DNA of 55,523 nucleotides from an uncultured Pseudomonadota bacterium (GTDB lineage Bacteria; Myxococcota_A; Bradymonadia; Bradymonadales; Bradymonadaceae): NCBI GenBank assembly GCA_950059285.1, contig CATLTV010000008.1:1-55523 (forward strand). Reading direction: 5' to 3'. The notes beneath the pieces are model-generated. The model was not told the origin of the DNA and made no database searches. It worked only from the letters and a program-made list of their open reading frames with translations. Positions 16,181 through 25,126 of the stretch are shown one piece after another; position 1 is the first letter of the stretch, and each line of letters begins with the position of its first letter. Both the position numbers and the translations under genes were made by a program.

Positions 16181-17998
16181 ATGCTAGAAGCAATGGGTCT
16201 GACGACATTGTTCTCCTCCTTCTTGGCGCTTGGTGCGCCGCTCACAGAGGCAGGTACGTTTCCATGGTTATCCGTGGTGACATTTGCTCCGCTCCTTGGT
16301 GTGATTGCATTGATGCTTATGCCAAAAGAGCAGGACCAAGCGGCACGGACAACTGCGCTGATCTTTACGATTGGCACATTCATTATCAGCTTGGGGGTCA
16401 TGGTATTCTTTGATCCTCAGATGACCTTGCTCCGAGGAGCTCCGTTCACCTTCCAGATGGTGGAAGGGCCAGTGAACTGGATCCCCATGTTGGGTATTCA
16501 TTATGCACTGGGTGTGGACGGGATCAGTCTCTGGCTCATCATGTTGACGACGTTTCTGATGCCGATCGTGATCCTGTCGACCTATTCGGCGGTGGGCAAG
16601 CACGTGAAGGAGTACATGATCTGTCTTCTGTTGCTTGAGACGGCGATGTTGGGCGCGTTGGTTTCCCTGGATGTATTCTTGTTTTACATCTTCTGGGAGA
16701 TGATGCTTATCCCGATGTACTTCATTATTGGTATCTGGGGTGGCGAGGATCGTATCCAGGCGGCGGTGAAGTTCTTCATCTACACGCTTGTAGGTTCCTT
16801 GTTGATGTTGATTGCCATTTTGTATGTGTACTTCAAGGTGGGTGCGCAGACAGGTGAATACAGCTTCCTGTTTGCTGATTTGGCTGCGGTGCAGTTGAGT
16901 TACAACGAACAAATCTGGCTGTTTTTGGCTTTTGCGCTGGCGTTTGCTATCAAGGTTCCTCTTTTCCCATTCCATACATGGCTTCCACTTGCTCACGTGC
17001 AGGCTCCCACAGCTGGTTCTGTGGTTCTCGCTGGTGTGATGCTGAAGATGGGTACATATGGTTTGCTTCGCTATGCATTCCCTCTGTTCCCTGACGCATT
17101 CAAGGTGTTTGCCCCTTATATCGCAGTGCTTGCAGTGGTTGGTATTATCTATGGCGCAATCGTCGCCATGGTGCAGCCTGATGTGAAGAAAATTGTGGCC
17201 TACAGTTCAGTGAGTCACCTTGGTTTCTGTGTGCTTGGTCTTGTCGCAATGACACCACAGGCATTGCAGGGCGGTCTCTTCATTATGCTTGCTCACGGTA
17301 TTGCAACAGGCGGCTTGTTCCTTGCGGTTGGTATCCTTTATGAGCGCCGTCACACCAAGAAGATCGCAGCGTTTGGTGGTGTGGCCAAGTCCATGCCCGT
17401 ATTCTCTGCCTTGTTCATGGTTATCGTGATGGCAAGTGTGGGGCTTCCTGGTTTGAACGGTTTTGTGGGTGAATTCCTGACATTGATTGGTTCATCCAGA
17501 AGTCACTTCCTGTACTTCAACAAGCCAATTACTGCGCAGTCCGTGCGTAATGCTGAAACAGGCGAGCTTGGATGGGCATGGCTTGAGAACACAACAATGC
17601 CATCACCTGACTCCTTGCAGCATGTTGGTCCTGAGATTACTGCAATCATCCTCACTGCAGTGGCGACACTCGGTGTGATTTTTGCCGCAGCTTACCTCCT
17701 CTGGATGTGGCGCCGTGTGATGTTTGGTCCTCTTGATAAGGAAGAGAACAAGCAGCTCAAGGATCTGAACGCTCGTGAGTTGACTTACATGATCCCCATG
17801 GTCTTGATGGCAGTCTTTATGGGCGTGTTCCCTAACTTCTTCCTGAGCCGTATGGAGCCCGCAGTTCATCAGTTCTTGACCTACATGGACCAAAATATCA
17901 CCACTGCAAAGGGTGTGGTTCGTGTGGAGGGTATGGATGCACAGGTGCTGCCCAAAGGCCCCATGATTTCATCAGACAAGGAAGAGGAAGCTCACTAA
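16181..17998 (+). CDS. nuoM: NADH-quinone oxidoreductase subunit M (antiporter-like)
   Basis: Antiporter-like complex I subunit. IFWEMMLIPMYFIIGIWGG (TM5 Glu), FAIKVPLFPFHTWLPLAHVQAPTAGSVVLAG and VKKIVAYSSVSHLGF are diagnostic. Length 605 residues; E. coli has 509. Extra polar sequence occurs between the GLNGFVGEF helix and the next, at about 445-475 (KPITAQSVRNAETGELGWAW), and at the C-terminus (KGVVRVEGMDAQVLPKG). The first 40 residues are a normal TM1 region. It lies 129 bp after nuoL. Confidence 0.96.
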   Translation: MLEAMGLTTLFSSFLALGAPLTEAGTFPWLSVVTFAPLLGVIALMLMPKEQDQAARTTALIFTIGTFIISLGVMVFFDPQMTLLRGAPFTFQMVEGPVNWIPMLGIHYALGVDGISLWLIMLTTFLMPIVILSTYSAVGKHVKEYMICLLLLETAMLGALVSLDVFLFYIFWEMMLIPMYFIIGIWGGEDRIQAAVKFFIYTLVGSLLMLIAILYVYFKVGAQTGEYSFLFADLAAVQLSYNEQIWLFLAFALAFAIKVPLFPFHTWLPLAHVQAPTAGSVVLAGVMLKMGTYGLLRYAFPLFPDAFKVFAPYIAVLAVVGIIYGAIVAMVQPDVKKIVAYSSVSHLGFCVLGLVAMTPQALQGGLFIMLAHGIATGGLFLAVGILYERRHTKKIAAFGGVAKSMPVFSALFMVIVMASVGLPGLNGFVGEFLTLIGSSRSHFLYFNKPITAQSVRNAETGELGWAWLENTTMPSPDSLQHVGPEITAIILTAVATLGVIFAAAYLLWMWRRVMFGPLDKEENKQLKDLNARELTYMIPMVLMAVFMGVFPNFFLSRMEPAVHQFLTYMDQNITTAKGVVRVEGMDAQVLPKGPMISSDKEEEAH

Positions 17999-18020
17999 GT
18001 TTGACAGGCTTCTTCACTGG

Positions 18021-18048
18021 AGGTGGTGTGTTACAAACCACACCACCT
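18021..18048 (+). terminator. stem-loop between nuoM and nuoN
   Basis: AGGTGGTGTG (18021-18030) and CACACCACCT (18039-18048) form a perfect 10-bp stem around an 8-nt loop, followed by CTCATTCTT. It may lower nuoN expression or stabilise the upstream mRNA. It also makes the GTG at 18023 an unlikely start for nuoN. Confidence 0.5.
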
Positions 18049-18124
18049 CTCATTCTTAAGAAACAAAGAGGCTCTTCATCACAGCGAAGAAGGGCGTGAC
18101 TCAAGATACGAGAGAGAGAGCGAC

Positions 18125-19825
18125 ATGCTGTCCAACCTCCTGATAACCCAATTTTCTACGTTGGCCTTGCTGACACCACCAGTTGCTGCTGAGTACATGG
18201 CGTTGGTTCCAGGTGCTATCGTGTCTGTGCTGGCCTTGATTATCATCCTGGTGGATTCTTTCCACCGTCCTGGCACACGACGAGATTACCTGGCTTACTT
18301 TAGCGCCATTGGGCTCGCTCTTGCTGGTTTTAGCGCGTACGTCCTGTGGGATAACACGCTTGCAGGGCCTGTATTTAATGGCATGCTCTATCTTGATAAG
18401 TTTGGCTTGTTCTTCGCCATTCTGGCCTGCCTTGCAGGTGGTCTTGCTGTGTTGCAGGCTCCCTCTTACATGAGGTTGGTGAGAATGGATCGTGGTGAGT
18501 ACTACATGTTGGTGCTCTTCAGCGTGGCTGGCGCGATCTTTATGGCGAATGCTGCTGATATGCTGACCTTGTTCATCGCGCTCGAAGTGATGTCCATTCC
18601 TGTATACTGCCTCGCGGGTTATCTCCGTCGCGATGGGCGAAGTGCAGAAGCTGCCTTGAAGTACTTTATCCTCGGAGCCTTCTCCGCAGGTCTTATGCTT
18701 TATGGCATCTCCCTTATTTACGGTGTGACAGGCACAACTAGCCTTGAGTTCATCGGCCGTAATCTTTCCATTATCATTCACGATCCAGACCCCGCAGGCG
18801 CGCTTGCAAGTGGCAACCTGATCACCGTGGGTATGCTGCTCATCTTCAGTGGCTTTGCATTCAAGATTGCTGCAGTGCCATTCCATATCTGGACTCCTGA
18901 TGTCTACACAGGCAGCCCCGCTCCTGCAGTGGGTTACATGTCTACAGCGGTGAAGGCTGGCGCAATTGCTGCCATGCTCCGCGTGTTGTTGATTGCCTTT
19001 GAGGATCCTGTCCTCCGCGGCGGTTTCAATGGATTTGGTTGGCTTGATGTGGTCTTCTTCTGTGCTGCTGCAAGTATGGTGCTTGGTAACGTTGTTGCCA
19101 TCATGCAAAAGAACGTCAAGAGGATGTTGGCATACTCAAGTATCGCACACGCAGGATACCTTTTGGTTGGCGTGGCCGCCTCCTCTGCATCGCCCGAGTT
19201 CTTCCTCCATCATGACACTGTGTTGTTCTACCTTGCGACCTACACCGCAGGTACTGTGGGTGCATTTGGCGTGCTCAGTATCCTTGGTAAGAATGGTCGT
19301 CCAGTGGAGACTTACGACGACCTTGCAGGGCTTGGGCTCAAGTACCCTGTGGCTGGCGTGTTGATGGGTCTGTTCATGTTCTCCAGTGCAGGTGTTCCTC
19401 CATTTGGTGGCTTTGTGGGTAAGCTTTACATCTTTAGTTCGGCAGTACAGGTGGGCAACACCACAGGTGAGTTCTCCTTTATTGGTCTTGCTCTTGTGGG
19501 TGTGTTGAGCAGCGTCGCAGGCGCTTACTATTACCTCAAGGTGCTTGTGTCGATGTACATGAAGAAGGCTGATGAGAAAGCTGATACTGAGATGGTCATG
19601 ACAAGCTCTGCAAAAGTGTCTCTGTTTGCTTCTGCACTGCTGACTCTTGCTCTGGGGATCTTCCCTGGCTTTGCTATCGAGATGGCGCGTGAGAGTATGG
19701 TCGACTTCCAAGGACCTTCTGCCACAACACAGAAGGTGCAGGAACAAGGCCGTCAGCAACTTGAAGAGATGCGTCAGAAAGAGGCATCCTCAAGAGTGGT
19801 TGCAGATGGAGTGCCACAGGGTTAA
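18125..19825 (+). CDS. nuoN: NADH-quinone oxidoreductase subunit N (antiporter-like)
   Basis: Third antiporter-like subunit. IALEVMSIPVYCLAGYLR has the TM5 Glu; SAEAALKYFILGAFSAGLMLYG, FKIAAVPFHIWTPDVYTGSPAP and VKRMLAYSSIAHAGYLL are typical of NuoN. Length 566 residues; C-terminal residues after about 540 are a charged tail (QEQGRQQLEEMRQKEASS) not usual for NuoN. ATG 18125 follows a GAGAGAG ribosome-site-like run and begins just before TM1; the frame is open upstream to 18023, but that start lies in a hairpin. This is the last nuo gene here; no nuoA-D, G, H or I is present. Confidence 0.95.
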   Translation: MLSNLLITQFSTLALLTPPVAAEYMALVPGAIVSVLALIIILVDSFHRPGTRRDYLAYFSAIGLALAGFSAYVLWDNTLAGPVFNGMLYLDKFGLFFAILACLAGGLAVLQAPSYMRLVRMDRGEYYMLVLFSVAGAIFMANAADMLTLFIALEVMSIPVYCLAGYLRRDGRSAEAALKYFILGAFSAGLMLYGISLIYGVTGTTSLEFIGRNLSIIIHDPDPAGALASGNLITVGMLLIFSGFAFKIAAVPFHIWTPDVYTGSPAPAVGYMSTAVKAGAIAAMLRVLLIAFEDPVLRGGFNGFGWLDVVFFCAAASMVLGNVVAIMQKNVKRMLAYSSIAHAGYLLVGVAASSASPEFFLHHDTVLFYLATYTAGTVGAFGVLSILGKNGRPVETYDDLAGLGLKYPVAGVLMGLFMFSSAGVPPFGGFVGKLYIFSSAVQVGNTTGEFSFIGLALVGVLSSVAGAYYYLKVLVSMYMKKADEKADTEMVMTSSAKVSLFASALLTLALGIFPGFAIEMARESMVDFQGPSATTQKVQEQGRQQLEEMRQKEASSRVVADGVPQG

Positions 19826-20037
19826 GGTTATCTCATAATGTGTTCTTGGTTTTTGATTCCAAGAAGATAGTGTGAACACAGGTCATATTCTTGACCCTCT
19901 TCACAGGGCGTGTTATCTCAGATGTAGTGGGGCAACACGCCTTTATATTATAAACTTACTCAAAATACTCCCTCAGGCATCTGAGTTTCTTGACGAGGGG
20001 GTATCATGTTTTGATGGACACCAAGGAGCAGTGACAC

Positions 20038-20916
20038 ATGGCTCACACCATTCTGGTTGCAGATGATAGCAAAACCATTCGCAAGATTGTTGAGATGGCG
20101 CTCAAGGCTTCTCCTTTCGAAATTATTGAAGCTTCAAGCGCACGTTCGACCATGGAGGCAATCCAGAGAGGTCCTGATGTGATCCTGTTGGATTACTTCA
20201 TGCCCGATGGAAGTGGCTATGAGATTTGTCGCGCACTCAAGGGGAATCCATCCACACGTCATATCCCTATCGTGATGATGGGCGGTACGTTCAAAAATTT
20301 TGATGAGAATCTTGCTCGTCAATCAGGCGCAGATGGCGTGATCAAGAAGCCTTTCGTGGTGGATGATCTCCTTCGTGAACTCGAAAGCGCCATGGCGGGT
20401 GGTTCACAACAGGCAGCTCCAGCACCCGTGGCAGCAACACCAAGTGCGCCAGCACCTCCCCCCAATCCGTTCTCCGCAGCAGGTGGACGCGCAGGCACCA
20501 GCTCTCCTGGTCGCCCCAGCACACCTCCTCGTCCGACTCCTCCAACGCAGGGGTCTCAGCCTCGTATTCCTACACCTGTGCCTCAGCAAAGGAATACAAC
20601 CCCTCCTCAAGCAAATTCTCAACCAAGCATCGATCCAGGTCGTCCAGTGGCAGGAGCTCCTGCTGCTGCACCTCAACCAGGTGTGGATAAGGCCGAGCTT
20701 GAGTCGATGATTCGTAGCGAGGTTCAACGCGCCGTGCGTGAGGAACTTCCTGGGTTGCTCCGCAACGTGATGGGAGATCTCTTCCAGCAAAAGATCCTTC
20801 CACGCCTTGTCAAACACAGCGAGGAGCGTGTGAATACCATGTTGAATGAACAACTCGCTCGCCGCGTCCAGGAACAGGTACGCGTAGAGCTTGAGCAGCT
20901 GCTTCGCGAGGACTAA
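20038..20916 (+). CDS. receiver-domain protein with Pro/Ala-rich linker and helical C-terminus
   Basis: Residues 1-120 are a CheY-like receiver: acidic pair ADDS, phospho-acceptor Asp in ILLDYFMPDGSGYE (about 53), and the lysine IKKPF (about 103). The Thr/Ser site reads MMGGTF rather than the usual T/S-A, so switching may be modified. Residues 125-215 are a low-complexity Pro/Ala/Gln/Ser linker. Residues 220-292 are a charged amphipathic helical region (EEL/QRAVREEL, LARRVQEQVRVELEQLL), likely for oligomerisation. There is no DNA-binding domain, so it is probably a scaffold-type regulator. The layout recalls RomR/FrzS-type polarity proteins of Myxococcus; that is an analogy, not a homology call. 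A terminator follows. Confidence 0.85.
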   Translation: MAHTILVADDSKTIRKIVEMALKASPFEIIEASSARSTMEAIQRGPDVILLDYFMPDGSGYEICRALKGNPSTRHIPIVMMGGTFKNFDENLARQSGADGVIKKPFVVDDLLRELESAMAGGSQQAAPAPVAATPSAPAPPPNPFSAAGGRAGTSSPGRPSTPPRPTPPTQGSQPRIPTPVPQQRNTTPPQANSQPSIDPGRPVAGAPAAAPQPGVDKAELESMIRSEVQRAVREELPGLLRNVMGDLFQQKILPRLVKHSEERVNTMLNEQLARRVQEQVRVELEQLLRED

Positions 20917-20949
20917 TCCTCTCTTTCTTTGTGTAGCTTGCTCTGTCCA

Positions 20950-20990
20950 AAGTCCATTTCCACAGAACTCTCTGTGGAGTGGGCTTTTTT
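20950..20990 (+). terminator. intrinsic terminator after the receiver gene
   Basis: An imperfect stem of AAGTCC...TTCCACAGA with TCTGTGGAG...GGGCTT around an ACTC loop, then TTTTTT. It starts 34 bp past the stop codon at 20914. Confidence 0.75.
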
Positions 20991-20995
20991 ATTTG

Positions 20996-21025
20996 TTGAC
21001 GCATGGTGCCAAGGCTCGCTACACA
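20996..21025 (+). promoter_or_regulatory. possible sigma-70-type promoter of valS
   Basis: TTGACG (20996-21001) and TACACA (21020-21025) with an 18-bp spacer, directly after the previous terminator and about 150 bp before the valS start. The -10 is a weak match. Confidence 0.35.
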
Positions 21026-21175
21026 CGTTGTATTTGTCACTATCATGGCTTTGATCGGGACGCTCCTGATGCTATGACAGTGATTCTCTCTGGTGACGGA
21101 CATTTGTCATGTGCGCCGCTTTATTCTGTATACCTGGGCTTGATGTAAAAGCCCTGCTCTTTGGAGGATGATATC

Positions 21176-24034
21176 ATGAAGATCGATCAGACATATAACC
21201 CTGTTGAGGTTGAGTCTGGATGGTATGAGTTCTGGATTAACAAAGGCCTTTTCAAGGCAAATGAACACTCAGATAAACCCCCTTATACGATCGTGATTCC
21301 TCCTCCCAATGTGACGGGCTCACTGCACATGGGCCATGCGTTGTTTGTGACCTTACAGGACATCTTGATTCGCTGGAAGCGTATGCAAGGTTATGAGGCG
21401 CTCTGGTTGCCAGGGACTGACCACGCAGGGATTGCCACACAGGTTGTGGTTGAGCGCTTGCTGGAGAAAGAGGGCACAACGCGTCAGGAGATTGGTCGTG
21501 AGGCTTTCCTTGAGCGCGTGTGGCAGTGGAAGGAACAGTCTGGTGGGCGTATCATCGAGCAGCTCAAGCGCCTAGGCGCTTCGTGTGACTGGGAACGTGA
21601 ACGCTTCACCATGGATCAGGGACTCTCCGATGCTGTGACCACGATCTTCGTCAAGATGTATGAAGATGGCTTGATCTATCGTGGCGACCGAATGGTAAAC
21701 TGGGATCCAGTCTCTCAAACGGTGGTGTCAGACCTTGAGGTTCTGACCTCCAAAGAGGGCGAGCGTGGTAAGTTCTGGCATTTGCGTTACCCGCTTGCTG
21801 ATGGATCGGGTCATATCATTGTGGCGACAACTCGTCCTGAGACCATGTTGGGCGATACTGCCGTGGCGGTTCATCCTGAGGATGAACGTTACAAGGATCT
21901 TATTGGCAAAATGATCAAGCTTCCGCTCGTGGACAGATTGATTCCTATCATTGCTGATGAAGAGCTTCCCGATCCTGAAAAGGGTTCTGGTGCTGTGAAG
22001 GTGACGCCTGCACATGATCCAAACGATTACGCATGTGGTCAGCGCCATGATCTGCCCATGATTCAGGTCATTGGCCTGGATGCCACGATGATGGCCTCCA
22101 CATGTCCTGAAGATTTTGCTGGTCTTGATCGTTACGAGGCCAGAAAACTGGTGGTCCAAAAGTTTGATGAGCTTGGTCTCTTGAAAGAGACAGAAGAGAT
22201 CACCTACTTCCCAGGAAGAAGCGAGCGTAGCAACACCATTGTTGAGCCACTTGTGTTGAAGCAATGGTTTGTCAAAGGTGAGCCTCTTGCCAAACCTGCC
22301 ATTGAGGCTGTGGAGTCTGGTCAGACCAAAATTGTGCCTGGTTTGTGGAAGAAGACATATGACCACTTCATGTACAACATCCGCGACTGGTGTATCAGCC
22401 GTCAGATCTGGTGGGGGCATCAAATCCCTGCCTGGTATGGTCCTGATGATACAATTTTTGTGGCTCGTAATGAGCAAGAAGCGCTTGAAAAGGCCGAGGC
22501 TCATTATGGTAAAAGCGTGGAGCTGACGCGCGATTCGGATGTGCTTGATACATGGTTCTCAAGTGGCTTGTGGCCATTCTCCACACTGGGGTGGCCCGAA
22601 AAGACTGACGCGCTTGAGAAGTTCTACCCAACACAGGTGCTCGAGACGGGCTCTGACATCCTCTTCTTCTGGGTTGCCCGTATGATGATGATGGGCATTT
22701 ACGCCATGGGCAAACCTCCATTCTCTGATGTGTACCTCCACTCCATGGTCCGCGATGAGAACGGCAACAAGATGAGTAAGGTCAAGGGGAACGTGATTGA
22801 TCCTCTTCACATGGTGTATGGCGCGAAGAAGAGCGATCTTGATTCGGATATGCACCGTGAACTCATCAAGAAGATCAAGAAAGACAAGCTCAAGATCGTG
22901 GATGAAGAAGGTGCAGAGGTTGATGGCATTCCTTCTCAGGGGGCTGATGCGTTGCGCTTTACGCTCGCTGTGCTCGCTGTCCAGGCCAATGACATCAAGC
23001 TAAACATCAACCGCATGGAAGGCTACCGCGCGTTCCTGAACAAGCTGTGGAATGCATCCAAGTTTGCGTTGATGAACATGGATGGTTTTGAGCCTGCTGC
23101 TTACAGTGCCTATTCGTCCGAGTGGTCTGACGCCAGCCAGATGCCCTTTGTAAAAGAGGATCTCAGCCTTGCAGATCGTTGGATTCTTGGACGCCTTGAG
23201 CATATTGTCGGTGAGGTGACCTCTGCTCTTGATGACTACAAGTTCAATGATGCCGCTCAGGGGCTTTACCACTTTGTGTGGCATGAGCTTTGTGACTGGT
23301 ACATCGAGCTGACCAAGTCCACGCTGTACTCCGAAGGTGAGGAGCATCGTAAGGCCAAGGCTGCAACGCGTGCGACGCTCTCGTACGCGCTTGATGTGTC
23401 CTTGCGCTTGTTGCACCCCATCGTGCCGTTTATCACTGAGGACATTTGGCAGTCGATGCCTCTTGCAGAGGACCGTCCCGAGAGCATCATGGTTGCAGCA
23501 TGGCCTGTTTCACAGCCCATGCTCAAGGAGTTTGACTACGCAACAGAGTCAATGTCCTGTGCAATTGATGTAATCTCTGCCATTCGTAACATCCGTGGTG
23601 AAACCAACATCAAGCCAAGCACTCGTATTGCTCGCGTGGACCTCGTGGTCCAGAGCAAGGATGTGAGAAAGCAGCTTGAGGACACCATGGAGTACCTCTC
23701 TGCGATTGCTCGCTTTGATGCTGCTGATATCCTCTCTCCTGAAGAGGCTGATGCGCGTCAGGAGACCGTGGCGACCGCAGTGGTGCGTGGCATTGAGATC
23801 AGAATCCCTCTCAAGGGATTGATCGATGTGGCCGAGGAGCAAGAGCGTCTTGGTCGTGAGATCGAGCGTATTGAAAAGGACATTGCCTTTGTGAGCAAGA
23901 AGCTGAACAACGAGAAGTTTGTGCAAAAAGCCCCCGAAGCAATTGTCAACAAGGAGCGCGCCAAACTTGCTCAGTTTGAGCAAGCCAAGGAGGCTCTCCT
24001 CAAGAGTTTGACCGAGCTTGAGAAGCTTGCCTGA
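21176..24034 (+). CDS. valS: valyl-tRNA synthetase
   Basis: Class Ia aminoacyl-tRNA synthetase that charges tRNA-Val. N-terminal YNPVEVESGWYEFW, the HIGH-type motif PPPNVTGSLHMGHAL, the editing-domain region (VATTRPETMLGDTAVAV), the KMSKS-type motif NGNKMSKVKGNVIDPL and a C-terminal coiled coil (EEQERLGREIERIEKD) are all present, so it is complete at 952 residues. ATG 21176 has TTGGAGG 8 nt upstream; the in-frame TTG 21161 is inside that ribosome site. I see no T-box-like leader. The loop after the KMSKS motif (KKSDLDSDMHRELIKKIKKD) is longer than usual. Confidence 0.97.
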   Translation: MKIDQTYNPVEVESGWYEFWINKGLFKANEHSDKPPYTIVIPPPNVTGSLHMGHALFVTLQDILIRWKRMQGYEALWLPGTDHAGIATQVVVERLLEKEGTTRQEIGREAFLERVWQWKEQSGGRIIEQLKRLGASCDWERERFTMDQGLSDAVTTIFVKMYEDGLIYRGDRMVNWDPVSQTVVSDLEVLTSKEGERGKFWHLRYPLADGSGHIIVATTRPETMLGDTAVAVHPEDERYKDLIGKMIKLPLVDRLIPIIADEELPDPEKGSGAVKVTPAHDPNDYACGQRHDLPMIQVIGLDATMMASTCPEDFAGLDRYEARKLVVQKFDELGLLKETEEITYFPGRSERSNTIVEPLVLKQWFVKGEPLAKPAIEAVESGQTKIVPGLWKKTYDHFMYNIRDWCISRQIWWGHQIPAWYGPDDTIFVARNEQEALEKAEAHYGKSVELTRDSDVLDTWFSSGLWPFSTLGWPEKTDALEKFYPTQVLETGSDILFFWVARMMMMGIYAMGKPPFSDVYLHSMVRDENGNKMSKVKGNVIDPLHMVYGAKKSDLDSDMHRELIKKIKKDKLKIVDEEGAEVDGIPSQGADALRFTLAVLAVQANDIKLNINRMEGYRAFLNKLWNASKFALMNMDGFEPAAYSAYSSEWSDASQMPFVKEDLSLADRWILGRLEHIVGEVTSALDDYKFNDAAQGLYHFVWHELCDWYIELTKSTLYSEGEEHRKAKAATRATLSYALDVSLRLLHPIVPFITEDIWQSMPLAEDRPESIMVAAWPVSQPMLKEFDYATESMSCAIDVISAIRNIRGETNIKPSTRIARVDLVVQSKDVRKQLEDTMEYLSAIARFDAADILSPEEADARQETVATAVVRGIEIRIPLKGLIDVAEEQERLGREIERIEKDIAFVSKKLNNEKFVQKAPEAIVNKERAKLAQFEQAKEALLKSLTELEKLA

Positions 24035-24054
24035 GTCAAGCTAAAATGAACGCA

Positions 24055-24116
24055 CAAGAGAGGCGCAAGTCTATCCTTTTTTACGCGTAAAAAAGGATAG
24101 ACTTGCGCCTCTCTTG
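24055..24116. terminator. 62-bp perfect palindrome after valS
   Basis: Thirty-one bases (from CAAGAGAGGCGCAAG to TTTTTTACG) are followed with no spacer by their exact reverse complement; the centre reads TTTACGCGTAAA. As RNA it forms an extremely stable hairpin, 20 bp past the valS stop, so it probably ends or protects the valS mRNA. There is no T-tract beyond it. Confidence 0.75.
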
Positions 24117-24137
24117 ATCTGAGGTATGAATAAAGAG

Positions 24138-24239
24138 GGCTGCTTTATGGTTATGTTGAGCAGGTGCCTTGTGAATCACTGTGTGGCGATGTGGTAATCT
24201 CATGCAGGTTTAGTTAGAGTGATTCACAGGCTGCTTTAG
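24138..24239. repeat. nested direct and inverted repeats upstream of the metalloprotease gene
   Basis: A direct repeat GGCTGCTTTA (about 24138-24148 and 24229-24238) flanks an inverted repeat GTGAATCACT (24171-24180) and AGTGATTCAC (24218-24227). The layout suggests an operator or a small structured RNA in the leader of the gene at 24284; no protein is coded here. Confidence 0.5.
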
Positions 24240-24283
24240 GTAGTCTGCTTTGTTTAGTTGATCTTCTCCAGTGTCTCGAAGCT

Positions 24284-25117
24284 ATGGCATCACGACAACA
24301 AACCCTGTGGGACTGGGCATCAGAGAGTGCTCAGTACAACGTCGAAGAGATTCGACCCAAAGTAAAAGGGAAGCTTGCCCTCGGTGAACTTCCTGCTGCG
24401 CCTGCGCGAGAAATGTTTGACATGATTCGCAAGGCACGCGAGCTGCACCTTGGACTGGAAGGGTACTTGGGCAAGATCAACCTGTCGCTGACCAACAATC
24501 GACGACGCATGTTGACGGTCAAGCTCAAGCGAGAGGCCAAAACCAGAGCACCTTATTACGAGCTTCGTCTCCATCACATGTTTCTTGGCTGTGGTGAAGA
24601 GGTCATGGCCCAACTTGTAGGGTTTATCCGCGGAGAGGATGCCGCTCGTCAGCAAATTCAGAGATTTATCCAGCGCAACAGAGAGGCGATTTCCCATGAT
24701 GTGGAGCATGCGGACCTCAATGATCTTGGTCAGTTCCATGATCTTGAATGGCTGATGAAGAAGGCTTCAGACCTGTTGCAGAACGACCCCGAACTGGAGG
24801 GGATCAAGATCACCTGGGGAAGAAAGGGGAAGGGCAAGCGTAGCATTCGTCTGGGGAGCTATGATTTTGAGCAGCGTCTGGTAAGAATACATCCTTCTCT
24901 TGATCAGCGCTGGGTTCCAGGCTTTTTTATTGAATATATTATTTATCACGAGCTCTTACATGCGCTCTATCCACCTGTGGATGATGGTTCTGGACGTCGA
25001 GACGTGCACACCAAGGAATTTCGACAGATGGAAGAGCTTTATCCTCATTACAAGGAAGCTCTGGCGTGGGAAGCTCAACACATTCACTTGCTCTTACAAT
25101 CTCAACATGATGAGTAA
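24284..25117 (+). CDS. SprT/WLM-like zinc metalloprotease domain protein
   Basis: A 277-residue cytoplasmic protein (no signal peptide). Zinc motif HELLH in YIIYHELLHALYPP at about residue 225, followed 20 or so residues later by DVHTKEFRQMEELYPHY, where the His can be the third ligand, as in SprT-like and YgjP-like metallopeptidases. N-terminal residues 30-150 are basic and helical (RRRMLTVKLKRE). The substrate is unknown; SprT-related proteins often handle DNA-protein crosslinks, which is only a family expectation. The next gene starts 10 bp after the stop, so they may be cotranscribed. Confidence 0.78.
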   Translation: MASRQQTLWDWASESAQYNVEEIRPKVKGKLALGELPAAPAREMFDMIRKARELHLGLEGYLGKINLSLTNNRRRMLTVKLKREAKTRAPYYELRLHHMFLGCGEEVMAQLVGFIRGEDAARQQIQRFIQRNREAISHDVEHADLNDLGQFHDLEWLMKKASDLLQNDPELEGIKITWGRKGKGKRSIRLGSYDFEQRLVRIHPSLDQRWVPGFFIEYIIYHELLHALYPPVDDGSGRRDVHTKEFRQMEELYPHYKEALAWEAQHIHLLLQSQHDE

Positions 25118-25126
25118 AAAGGTAAC

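Noticed and set aside
18101-19108. 335-codon minus-strand open frame over nuoN
   Set aside because: It is Cys/His/Lys-rich with no plausible fold, and lies antisense to a clear nuoN.
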